64,000 nucleotides of DNA from Gracilibacillus massiliensis (GTDB lineage: Bacteria > Bacillota > Bacilli > Bacillales > Amphibacillaceae). Positions 33,433 to 41,383 of the stretch are shown in pieces. How positions within the stretch are numbered: position 1 is the stretch's first letter; every line of letters begins with the position of its first letter. The stretch covers positions 372,001 through 436,000 of the forward strand of contig NZ_CZRP01000012.1 of the NCBI RefSeq assembly GCF_001458115.1, in the 5' to 3' direction. The notes under the pieces are model-generated. The model was not told where the DNA came from. It was given only the letters and a program-made list of their open reading frames with translations, and ran no database searches. The translations under genes were made by a program, and so were the position numbers.

Positions 33433-35718
33433 TTGTATCAACAATTGCACTGGTTTGTAATCATGTATGCGTTGGCATTTATCGTCAAAGATACTGATAA
33501 AGGAGTTATAGCTTTACTGTTGTTTATCACAGTGATTTACTTTTATCTTTTTCGACGGTATAACAAGAAGCTTATCCTCGCTCTCCTGCTTTTTGGAATC
33601 ATATCTTTTCATTATATCCCCTCATTGCCATCTACAATCCATACAGAGACCAGCACTAATACACAAATCTCCGGTGAAATTATTTCTGCTGTAGAGCATA
33701 CCGATCGTTTTGTTCGTTTTGAACTTGCATCACAAACCAATCAGCATATTGAAGTTTTTTATTTCATTAACCAATCAGAACAAAATATATCCACTTTTAA
33801 GACAGGTGCTAACTGTGAATTAAATGGAGAATTTCAAGAGGTCCCTATATCCAGAAACCCCGGTCAATTTGATTACAAGTATTATTTAGCCACTCAGAAT
33901 ATTCAATCGCAGTTTATTATACAATCTTTTGCTCCAAGTAATTGCCAAGGACAATCCCCATTACAAAAAATATATCAGTTAAGAAATACTTTTTTAGAAA
34001 AAAGCAAAAATCAAGTAAGTGAGGTGACTTTTCAATGGCTGTCGGCACTATTATTCGGTGACAGAGATCAACTAGACGAGGGTACCATTAAACTTTTTCA
34101 AACATGGAATCTGTCTCACTTACTTGCGATATCTGGATTACATGTTGGTTTACTCCTTGGTATTTTTTATTTTGTATTATTATTTGGTTTTCGGCTAACC
34201 ATCGAAAAATCACAATTAATTTTATTATTGACGTTGCCAATCTATCCATTTTTAGCGGGTGGAGCACCGTCTGTGTGGAGAGCTAGTCTGTTAGCGATTG
34301 TCGTAATTATCATGACGAAAATCCCGATACGTTTAGCCAGTACGGATATGTTGAGTATTGTATTTTTGGTCATGGTGTGGCTTGATCCATATGTAGTTTA
34401 TTCGCTAGCCTTTCAATTTAGTTTCAGTGTTACATACGGCATCCTATTGTCACGAAAGATCGTCAATCCATCTATTTTAGGTTACACATGGATCCTGTTA
34501 CGAATTTCTCTAATTAGTATGCTTGTGATTTTACCACTGCAATTGCATCATTTTTACCAATTTCAACCACTTTCTATTCTGATCAATCTCCTCGTTATTC
34601 CATATTTTACTTTATTTGTTCTGCCGATCTTGTTGCTGATTTTAGCCAGTTCTTTTTCACCTAAGATTGTGACTGTATTGGATCAAATATTTAGCACCGT
34701 TCATACCTTGATCCTTGATTCATTAAACATAATGGATGGAATTATGCCAGCTGCATGGCTGGTTGGTTCTTTCCCTTCAACGTATTTTCTACCGTATTAT
34801 GTCATATTATATCTCTGTTTCTATTTTTGGGATAAAGATCAATTAAAAAAAGCTGTATTATCTGGAGTATGCGTGATAATGTTACTTATTCTAATTAGTT
34901 TAAAGCCTTATTTTGATCGTTACGGTTATATAACGGTATTAGATATTGGACAAGGGGACGCCATAGTGATTGAGTTACCATATCGAAAGGCTGTTTATAT
35001 GATCGATGCCGGTGGAACGTTATCCAGCGATTTTTCCCAAGCTTCAAAAGACACATTTGAGCAAGTGATTGATCCATTTTTTAAATCGAAAGGAATCAGT
35101 AAAATAAATGCAATCATGCTGTCTCACGCGGATCATGATCATATCGGAAGTGTCTCTTTTATATTAGAAGAGTATCAAGTGGATCAAATCATCACAAGCC
35201 CATTTTTTGAAAAAGATACATTAGCGGATTTTATCGATACGAATCGATCTTTTCATCACGTTACGGTAAAAGAAGGGGAGACTTTAAATCTTGAACACCA
35301 ACAATTTCAGGTATATTATCCAAGTCGTGATCAATCCGATAAAAACGAAAATTCTCTAGTAGTAAGCAGCAAATTTGGATCTCAAAAATGGCTTTTTACT
35401 GGAGATGTCGGGAAGTCAGGAGAAAATGAGATCATCCAACAATTTCCGAATTTAGATGTGGACATATTGAAAGTAGCGCATCATGGTAGTAATTCTTCCA
35501 CATCTGAATCCTTTTTAAAAGCAATAAAACCTGAATTGGCAGTCATTTCTGTAGGACAAAATAATCGTTATAATCACCCGCATCAAGAGGTGTTACAACA
35601 CTTGAATAACAAAGGTGTAAGGGTTTTAAGAACAGATCAAAGTGGTGCCATTATCTATAAATTCTCCGATGAAAGTGGAACAATTTCCCCTTACTTGCCA
35701 TATGATAAAGTACCATAA
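33433..35718 (+). CDS. comEC: ComEC, DNA uptake channel
   Basis: This protein of about 761 residues forms the membrane channel for single-stranded DNA. It has N-terminal helices, an outer OB-like domain (about 75-165), the competence domain with LLAISGLHVGLLLG (about 230-250) and many helices, and a C-terminal metallo-beta-lactamase domain (about 500-755) with LDIGQGDAIVIE, LSHADHDHIGSV and VAHHGSNSSTS intact, the putative nuclease site. TTG 33433 is spaced better from GAGAGGAGG than TTG 33427. All key metal ligands are present, so natural transformation is possible. Confidence 0.93.
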   Translation: MYQQLHWFVIMYALAFIVKDTDKGVIALLLFITVIYFYLFRRYNKKLILALLLFGIISFHYIPSLPSTIHTETSTNTQISGEIISAVEHTDRFVRFELASQTNQHIEVFYFINQSEQNISTFKTGANCELNGEFQEVPISRNPGQFDYKYYLATQNIQSQFIIQSFAPSNCQGQSPLQKIYQLRNTFLEKSKNQVSEVTFQWLSALLFGDRDQLDEGTIKLFQTWNLSHLLAISGLHVGLLLGIFYFVLLFGFRLTIEKSQLILLLTLPIYPFLAGGAPSVWRASLLAIVVIIMTKIPIRLASTDMLSIVFLVMVWLDPYVVYSLAFQFSFSVTYGILLSRKIVNPSILGYTWILLRISLISMLVILPLQLHHFYQFQPLSILINLLVIPYFTLFVLPILLLILASSFSPKIVTVLDQIFSTVHTLILDSLNIMDGIMPAAWLVGSFPSTYFLPYYVILYLCFYFWDKDQLKKAVLSGVCVIMLLILISLKPYFDRYGYITVLDIGQGDAIVIELPYRKAVYMIDAGGTLSSDFSQASKDTFEQVIDPFFKSKGISKINAIMLSHADHDHIGSVSFILEEYQVDQIITSPFFEKDTLADFIDTNRSFHHVTVKEGETLNLEHQQFQVYYPSRDQSDKNENSLVVSSKFGSQKWLFTGDVGKSGENEIIQQFPNLDVDILKVAHHGSNSSTSESFLKAIKPELAVISVGQNNRYNHPHQEVLQHLNNKGVRVLRTDQSGAIIYKFSDESGTISPYLPYDKVP

Positions 35719-35753
35719 GTAATCCTTCACCAACGCAAATAAAAACATTAAAA

Positions 35754-35780
35754 AACGAGACTAATTAGGTTAGCCTCGTT
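35754..35780 (-). terminator. Terminator serving yqzM, possibly also comEC
   Basis: AACGAG..CTAA pairs with TTAG.CTCGTT. On the minus strand a T6 run follows, so it ends yqzM; on the plus strand it lies 36 bp after comEC. Confidence 0.75.
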
Positions 35781-35813
35781 CCCGTGCATCTTTAGATAAC
35801 TAATTTTCTTATT

Positions 35814-35948
35814 TTATGATCCAATAGCATCGAAAATGACACCTATAAAGAAAATTATCATGAAAAATAAAAATGAGAAAACAAATCCAAATCCAGCATC
35901 AAAAAGGTCATGTCGTTTCGACTGAACATCCTTTTCAAATTCATTCAT
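35814..35948 (-). CDS. yqzM: YqzM family small membrane protein
   Basis: A 44-residue protein beginning MNEFEKDVQSKRHDLFDAGF, nearly the same as YqzM of B. subtilis, and ending in one hydrophobic helix with FDAIGS. AAGGAGG stands 8 bp before its ATG. It is encoded opposite to comEC and holA, the same place and orientation as in B. subtilis. Function unknown; probably a single-pass membrane peptide. Confidence 0.9.
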   Translation of the reverse strand: MNEFEKDVQSKRHDLFDAGFGFVFSFLFFMIIFFIGVIFDAIGS

Positions 35949-36113
35949 GGCTAATACCTCCTTAGTCAAAGTTTTAATCCATATCACAGGATTCCCTTAC
36001 TTAGCAAGAGTTAACACCTATATATTTTGGATATCAGGTCAATCTATATATAAGACAATATCGTAGCTTGGTTAGTTACCTAGGGCTAATCAAATTGCGT
36101 TGATATAGATTGC

Positions 36114-36146
36114 AGAGGGGAGTGTAATGATGCTCCTCTCTTTATT
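36114..36146 (+). terminator. Terminator without an obvious upstream gene
   Basis: AGAGGGGAG (36114-36122) pairs with CTCCTCTCT (36133-36141), loop of ten, followed by TTTATT. No plus-strand ORF precedes it after comEC's own region. The 355 bp between yqzM and holA otherwise show nothing I can name, so a short non-coding transcript may end here. Confidence 0.65.
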
Positions 36147-36303
36147 ATGTAAAATAAAAGATGGATACATTCTGACTACTTTTCAATAGTCCAATCTTAT
36201 TATACAATAAAACATAATTAAAAATTTTTCAACTTTTTATAAAGAATATTTTTATATTTATGGTTGGATGATGGACAAGATCTATACATATGGAGTGGAG
36301 TAT

Positions 36304-37341
36304 ATGAGTTATTTAAAAGTGATTGAAGAAATCAAAAAAGGCAAGTTCTCACCTGTCTATTATTTTCATGGTTCGGAAAGATATATGATCGAAGCATTAA
36401 AACAAGCTTTAATATCTAATGGAATGGATCAAGACGAGCAAGATACGAATTTGTCGATATATGATTTGGAAGAAACAGCGATACAAGAAGTCGTCACAGA
36501 TGCCGAAACTTTTCCTTTTTTTGGAGAACGAAAAATTATTTTTGCTTCCAATGCAGATTTTCTCAGAGCTAAACCGGCTAAAAATGATCTGGAACATTTA
36601 CCAGAAGTATTAGTTGATTACTTAGAAAATCCAGCGCCCTATTCTATTTTAGTAATTGTAGCGCCCTATGAAAAAGTCGATGAACGTAAAAAGGTAGTGA
36701 AACGCTTAAAAAAGACAGCAAAAACAGTCGCGTGCGAACCACTTAAAGAGTGGAATATGCAGGAAGTTATCGCAACGATTGCAAAGGAACATAGGGTTTC
36801 CATTTCTGAAGAAGTAATGACGTATTTTATTAATGAAATTGGTACCAATTTGATGATTATTCATTCTGAAATGGAAAAACTTGTTTTATATGTTGGTGAG
36901 GGAAACGCTATTCGTATGGAAGATGCCGAACTTCTTCTATCAAGCCAGGAGAATAGCTCTGCTTTAAAATTAATGGATGCCATTATGACAAATGACTTAG
37001 CAAAAGCAATTGATATTACCAAAGATTTAGAAAAGATGAACGAAGATCCGATTGCGTTAATTGCTTTGGTAGCTTCTCAGTACCGTACCTTACTCCATGT
37101 CAAGTTATTGAAACAAAAGGGATACACGCAGCAACAGATGGTGTCGCAATTAAAAATCCATCCATATGTAGCAAAAATATCAATGACAAGGCAAGCGAAA
37201 TTTCAAACAAAGGAATTAAAAGAAGCCATTGATTTATTAACAGAAACCGACGCACAAATAAAAACAGGAAAGATGGAAAAATCACTCGCATTTGAATTGT
37301 TGTTATATCAACTAATCCAAAAAAGACAACATGTATCATAA
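36304..37341 (+). CDS. holA: DNA polymerase III delta subunit
   Basis: The 345-residue clamp-loader delta subunit opens the beta sliding clamp. Family features include PVYYFHGSERYMIEALKQAL near the start, FFGERKIIFASNADFL and the C-terminal collar helices (DLAKAIDITKDLEKMNEDPI, QIKTGKMEKSLAFELLLYQL). ATG 36304 follows GGAGTGGAG; an in-frame ATG at 36268 lacks a site. Position between yqzM and rpsT is as in B. subtilis. Confidence 0.93.
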   Translation: MSYLKVIEEIKKGKFSPVYYFHGSERYMIEALKQALISNGMDQDEQDTNLSIYDLEETAIQEVVTDAETFPFFGERKIIFASNADFLRAKPAKNDLEHLPEVLVDYLENPAPYSILVIVAPYEKVDERKKVVKRLKKTAKTVACEPLKEWNMQEVIATIAKEHRVSISEEVMTYFINEIGTNLMIIHSEMEKLVLYVGEGNAIRMEDAELLLSSQENSSALKLMDAIMTNDLAKAIDITKDLEKMNEDPIALIALVASQYRTLLHVKLLKQKGYTQQQMVSQLKIHPYVAKISMTRQAKFQTKELKEAIDLLTETDAQIKTGKMEKSLAFELLLYQLIQKRQHVS

Positions 37342-37527
37342 ATTAAGAAAAACCAGGAAAGCCAACCCGGTCTTTTTAGTAGTAATTTTGAAATGGATAA
37401 TAGATTTAAAACGCGCTACGGCTTGCCCACTTCGCTAAATAATACGCTACAATGGGTGTAAGTAGTGATATCGCGACTTTTACTTCATATTGTTAATAAG
37501 CCTCGTCTAGTTAGCTGTCACAAATGA

Positions 37528-37690
37528 TGTAGAACCACTTTATAGCGTAGGCCGTCCGCTTCCACTCCTGTGGCATTTGTTTTCCCTGAAGATCCACTTT
37601 TTTGAGCGGTTTGTGCTCGAAAAAGTTAGCTGAAGGGAAAACGCCACGGAAAGGGAAGTGGACAGCCGTAGCGGTGGATTCATACACACT
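37528..37690. repeat. Structured repeat family A, copy 1
   Basis: A roughly 140-bp long-hairpin element. Outer arms GTCCGCTTCC and GGGAAGTGGAC pair with mismatches; GTTTTCCC pairs with GGGAAAAC. Between lie TGAAGATCC (37587-37595), the apical stem CTTTTTTGAGC/GCTCGAAAAAG (37597-37607, 37615-37625) and TTAGCTGAA (37626-37634). It is more GC-rich than its surroundings and has no credible ORF. The remainder of the 455-bp gap between holA and rpsT holds only terminators. Confidence 0.75.
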
Positions 37691-37756
37691 ACATTTCAAA
37701 ATGACTACTTTGACAACAAATGCCTTGATACCGCTGATTATATACTTTCCTTGCAT

Positions 37757-37797
37757 AATGAAAAAACCACAACAGTTGACTGTTGTGGTTTTTTCAT
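37757..37797. terminator. Bidirectional terminator at end of rpsT
   Basis: A near-perfect palindrome around AAAAAACCACAACAG and CTGTTGTGGTTTTTT; T-runs on both strands. It begins at the rpsT stop codon. Confidence 0.9.
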
Positions 37798-38063
37798 TAT
37801 GCGCTTAGTCCGTTAACTTGTTGTGCTAAACGAGATTTTTGACGATTACCTTTGTTTTGGTGAATAAGCCCTTTTTGTACGGCTTTATCAATTTTCTTCA
37901 CTGCCGTTTGAAGTGCAGCTTTTGCATTATCCACATCTTTGTTAGCTACTAATGCTTCCACTTTCTTAATATGGGAACGCACATCTGTTTTAACAGATTG
38001 GTTTTGTAGACGATGATCTTCATTTGTACGAACGCGTTTAATTGCTGATTTAATATTTGCCAA
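37797..38063 (-). CDS. rpsT: 30S ribosomal protein S20
   Basis: The 88-residue S20 begins at TTG 38063, eight bases after GGAGGTG; the protein then reads (M)ANIKSAIKRVRTNE, the universal S20 start. Helical and basic throughout, with LIHQNKGNRQKSRLAQQVN at the C-terminus. It binds 16S rRNA early in 30S assembly. Encoded opposite to its neighbours, as in B. subtilis, with a strong terminator. A TTG start is usual for rpsT and reported elsewhere to help autoregulation. Confidence 0.95.
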   Translation of the reverse strand: MANIKSAIKRVRTNEDHRLQNQSVKTDVRSHIKKVEALVANKDVDNAKAALQTAVKKIDKAVQKGLIHQNKGNRQKSRLAQQVNGLSA

Positions 38064-38240
38064 TGTCTTCACCTCCATCTTACTTCATAGCCCTATTAAT
38101 TAAATTAGGTCACATGACATTTTACCAAAGCTTTCGTGACTTTTCAATAAAAATTGTTGTTTCCTTGTAAATAAGCTTTTAGGTATCTTTTTTATCGACT
38201 CGGAAAAGCTAAGAAAAATGGTGTATGAGGAGTGATAATC

Positions 38241-39332
38241 ATGAAAAACAATTCATTTGAAGTACGTACAGACCTAGCAGTTGAGGCAAAAGATATGTAT
38301 GTTGAACAAGATCAGAAACAAGATAAACAGATCGAAGGTGTTGCGATATCAGAAGAACGTTTCGGAACGATTAATGTGACAAATGTCGAAGTGGATCAAA
38401 AAGGTGCTGAACATATCGGAAAGAGTCCCGGTTCCTATAGAACGATTTATTCGGATGCCATTAAAAAACAAGATACCAAATCCCAAGAAGAGACAGCCAA
38501 AGTTGTCACCAAACAATTACTAGAATTAATGAAAAAAAACGACGTTTCTAAAGAAGCGGCCGGATTAATAGTAGGTTTAGGCAATCGGAATGTGACCCCC
38601 GATGCCTTAGGTCCGCTTGCTATTGAAAAGGTTCTGGTGACCAACCATTTATTTATGCATGAACCCCAATATGTGCAAGATGGTTACCGCAAAGTTGCTA
38701 CTATTAATCCAGGAGTGATGGGTGTTACTGGTATTGAAACGAGTGACATTATTAAAGGTGTCATTGAAAAATACAAACCTGGATTTGTGATTGCGATCGA
38801 TGCTCTAGCATCACGATCGATCGAAAGAGTGAATGCTACTATTCAGTTATCAGATTCAGGGATCCATCCAGGTTCGGGTGTAGGGAATAAGCGAAAAGAA
38901 CTGAGCAAGGAAACTTTAGGTGTACCAGTTTTTGCGATCGGAGTACCTACCGTTGTCGATGCCGTAACGATTACAAGTGATGCTATTGACTATGTTTTAA
39001 AACATATAGGAAAAGAATGGCGTGAAAAAGATAAGCCATCAAAATCGTTAACACCAGCTGGTCTTAATTTTGGTGACCGATCATTATCAGAAGAAGATCT
39101 ACCACCGATTGAAAAAAGAGAAAAAATATTTGGCATGATCGGTGCTTTAAGTGATCAGGAAAAAAGAGCATTAATGCAAGAGGTATTGACACCATTAGGT
39201 CATAATCTTATGGTTACGCCTAAAGAGATTGATGGCTATATTAAAGATATGGCGCACTTATTAGCAGAAGCGATAAATGCAGCTTTACATGAACGAATCG
39301 ACATTAAAAATTTTGCTCAATATACAAGATAG
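38241..39332 (+). CDS. gpr: Germination protease GPR
   Basis: The 363-residue protease degrades small acid-soluble spore proteins during germination. The N-terminal propeptide ends near VRTDLAVEAKDMY. GNRNVTPDALGPLAIEKVLVT, GIETSDIIKGVI, DALASRSIERVNATIQL and GIHPGSGVGN are conserved aspartic-like protease segments. ATG 38241 has GAGGAG at 8 bp; GTG 38232 is in frame but too near the site. It is expressed in the forespore in relatives. spoIIP follows, as in B. subtilis. Confidence 0.95.
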   Translation: MKNNSFEVRTDLAVEAKDMYVEQDQKQDKQIEGVAISEERFGTINVTNVEVDQKGAEHIGKSPGSYRTIYSDAIKKQDTKSQEETAKVVTKQLLELMKKNDVSKEAAGLIVGLGNRNVTPDALGPLAIEKVLVTNHLFMHEPQYVQDGYRKVATINPGVMGVTGIETSDIIKGVIEKYKPGFVIAIDALASRSIERVNATIQLSDSGIHPGSGVGNKRKELSKETLGVPVFAIGVPTVVDAVTITSDAIDYVLKHIGKEWREKDKPSKSLTPAGLNFGDRSLSEEDLPPIEKREKIFGMIGALSDQEKRALMQEVLTPLGHNLMVTPKEIDGYIKDMAHLLAEAINAALHERIDIKNFAQYTR

Positions 39333-39406
39333 AAATAGGTTCTACTTTCTATTGAATCTTCATATTCTTTAGTAGAGATGATAGAGGAGATAGAAAGGAG
39401 AACATT

Positions 39407-40579
39407 ATGCGCCTGCCAAATCGTAGACAAAAGCGAGTGTTGTTTTTATCAAAACATAAATTACTAATGATTGTTTCAATATTTTTCACTGCGTTTTTTG
39501 CAATGTTTATCTTGATTGGAGCTTTTACGAGTTTGGATCCGAATTATCGGGTCGCTTCTAATACAGTTAAGAAATGGACGACCAATATTGATGAGGCTCA
39601 TTTTTTATCGTTGATGATGATGGAAAACCGAATTTTTCAAGAAGCATTACCTGAAGACTCACCTCCAATTGATATGTGGAAAGTGGTGTTTGAATTAGGT
39701 ACAAATGTAAGAATGCATGATGTTCGCAGTTTATTAGGAAGAGAGTTACCAGGCTTTGAAATGTATGATCGTCAAATTTTGATTGCTGGCGAGGGTACAG
39801 ATTATACGAATTTAACGATGGAATCCACACCACCCCTAGACGATGTTTTAGAAGAACGCGAAGCAACCATCCCCGAAGACAAAGAAGAAAAAGAACCTAC
39901 TGAAGAGGAACAAAAACAGACGACAGGAGATCGTAACATCGTGTTTCTCTACAATACACATAATCGCGAGTCTTTTTTACCTCATTTACCTAATACAGAT
40001 GAACCAAATGAGGCGTTTCATAAAGAAGTCAACATCACGAATGTCAGTGAACGATTAGCCAAAGATTTGAAACGCTTTGGAATCGGTGCCGAGGTAGATG
40101 ATACAGATATTGGTGCGATTTTGAATGAAAAGGGTTGGGATTATTCTGCAGATTCTTACACCGCATCCAAAGAAGTGGTGGAAGCAGCTTTGACAACTAA
40201 TAACGATTTAAATTATGTATTTGACTTGCACCGAGACAGTGTAAGAAAAGATATTACTACCATTGATTTGGATGGAAAATCGTATGCCAAAATCATGTTT
40301 GTAATAGGTGGCGATAATCCAAATTACGAACGCAATTATGCTCTCGCAAAAGCATTACATGATCTACTAGACGAAAAGTATTATGGTTTGAGTCGTGGAG
40401 TAGAAATGTATGGTGGAGCTGGACGTAACGGGGTTTATAATCAAGATGTCTCAAATAATGCTTTAACGATCGAATTTGGTGGCGTTGATAATACGATGGA
40501 AGAACTTAATAACACCTCAGAAGTTTTTGCAGAAATATTTAGTGAATATTACTGGGACGCACAAAAAGTTTCTGAATAA
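39407..40579 (+). CDS. spoIIP: Stage II sporulation protein P, peptidoglycan amidase/endopeptidase
   Basis: This 390-residue mother-cell protein, with SpoIID and SpoIIM, degrades septal peptidoglycan for engulfment. A membrane anchor (about 18-40) precedes a linker rich in Glu/Lys (about 145-170) and the amidase-like catalytic domain with FLYNTHNRESF (His, Glu zinc ligands), FDLHRDSVRKD (His) and a final NALTIEFGGVDN (Glu). AAAGGAG precedes ATG. The yqxA gene starts 19 bp after. Confidence 0.93.
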   Translation: MRLPNRRQKRVLFLSKHKLLMIVSIFFTAFFAMFILIGAFTSLDPNYRVASNTVKKWTTNIDEAHFLSLMMMENRIFQEALPEDSPPIDMWKVVFELGTNVRMHDVRSLLGRELPGFEMYDRQILIAGEGTDYTNLTMESTPPLDDVLEEREATIPEDKEEKEPTEEEQKQTTGDRNIVFLYNTHNRESFLPHLPNTDEPNEAFHKEVNITNVSERLAKDLKRFGIGAEVDDTDIGAILNEKGWDYSADSYTASKEVVEAALTTNNDLNYVFDLHRDSVRKDITTIDLDGKSYAKIMFVIGGDNPNYERNYALAKALHDLLDEKYYGLSRGVEMYGGAGRNGVYNQDVSNNALTIEFGGVDNTMEELNNTSEVFAEIFSEYYWDAQKVSE

Positions 40580-40598
40580 ACAGGGGAGGTTACTTGAG

Positions 40599-40916
40599 GT
40601 GAAATATTTCTTTTATTTGTTGGTATTAAGTCTTATCTTTTCGTTAGGTATGTATATTGGTATTGATCGTAGTAGTGCGGAAAAGGTTAGTGAATCTATT
40701 CATTCTGAAAATGAGAAACTAGAGCAGAACGCAGAGTTAGTAGACAGAGAGTTAGTGATCGAAGAAGTGGGGGAGAGTAAGAAACAACAAGTTGCAGCTG
40801 CTCAGATTGAACCATCCTTCTTACATTCCATTGCAGATGGTGGGGAAAAGGCAGTTCGAACCATATGTGATCAAGTTTTAGAAATTACCTACACCCTTGT
40901 CGATGGGGTTTTTTGA
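40599..40916 (+). CDS. yqxA: YqxA family protein (DUF3679)
   Basis: The 105-residue protein has an N-terminal membrane segment (KYFFYLLVLSLIFSLGMYIG) and an acidic, glutamate-rich middle. GTG 40599 is taken as start because GGGGAGG lies 9 bp upstream; the frame is open further back only inside spoIIP. YqxA follows spoIIP in B. subtilis and is part of the sporulation regulon; its activity is unknown. Confidence 0.82.
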   Translation: MKYFFYLLVLSLIFSLGMYIGIDRSSAEKVSESIHSENEKLEQNAELVDRELVIEEVGESKKQQVAAAQIEPSFLHSIADGGEKAVRTICDQVLEITYTLVDGVF

Positions 40917-40972
40917 AAAATTGACAAAAGTGAAAGCTAATGTTTGACTCATTATCCTTCAATCAGATCTGA

Positions 40973-41236
40973 TGAAGGACAAAAGAAGAGATAATCGGAA
41001 GAATATGTCCTTCATAAAGTGAATGAAAGACAAAAAAGATGAAAATCAGAAAAAAATGTCCTTCATAAGGTGAATGAAGGACAAAAAAAGTGAAAATCAG
41101 AAGAAAGTGTCCTTCATAGGGTGAATGAAAGACAAAAAAAGAGATAATCGGGAAAACATGTCCGTCATAAGGCAAATGAAGGACAAAAAAATTAAAATTC
41201 GAATAATTATGTCCTTCATTAATCAAAGTGAAGGAC
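40973..41236. repeat. Five tandem 51-bp palindromic units
   Basis: TGAAGGAC or TGAAAGAC begins at 40973, 41024, 41075, 41126, 41177 and 41229: a period of 51, 51, 51, 51 and 52. Each unit ends with TGTCCTTCAT (TGTCCGTCAT once), so neighbouring halves form a 9-bp stem with about a 9-nt loop. The intervening AAAAAGTGAAAATCAGAA part is nearly constant, so this is not CRISPR. On the minus strand the period is exactly 17 codons and leaves an open frame (40963-41238) with repeats like FFVFHSPYEGHFLLIFT, probably by chance. Confidence 0.8.
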
Positions 41237-41383
41237 AATTAACTTGTGATTTAAAAAAATATAGTTTCTTTTCAAACTTGATTAAGACATCATCCCTTGT
41301 TCCGTCTCTTCATCTTTCTGTTGAACATCCGGGTATTCACTGCTATAATCAATGCTAGTATTGTGGTCAAATATAGGAGTTGA

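Noticed and set aside
37349-37376. holA terminator
   Set aside because: ACCAGG and CCCGGT pair only with a mismatch on the plus strand; the G-U-tolerant stem works better on the minus strand, where no gene ends. Left unassigned.
37602-37808. 68-codon plus-strand frame in the holA-rpsT gap
   Set aside because: It lies within the structured repeat and the rpsT terminator and has no ribosome site or family resemblance.
40973-41236. CRISPR array
   Set aside because: The segments between the palindromes are nearly the same in all units, so there are no distinct spacers, and no cas gene is nearby.
40963-41238. Minus-strand 91-codon frame with 17-residue repeats
   Set aside because: The frame follows from a 51-bp tandem repeat whose period is a multiple of three; there is no ribosome site and the composition (Phe/His/Ile) looks like translated AT-rich hairpin.
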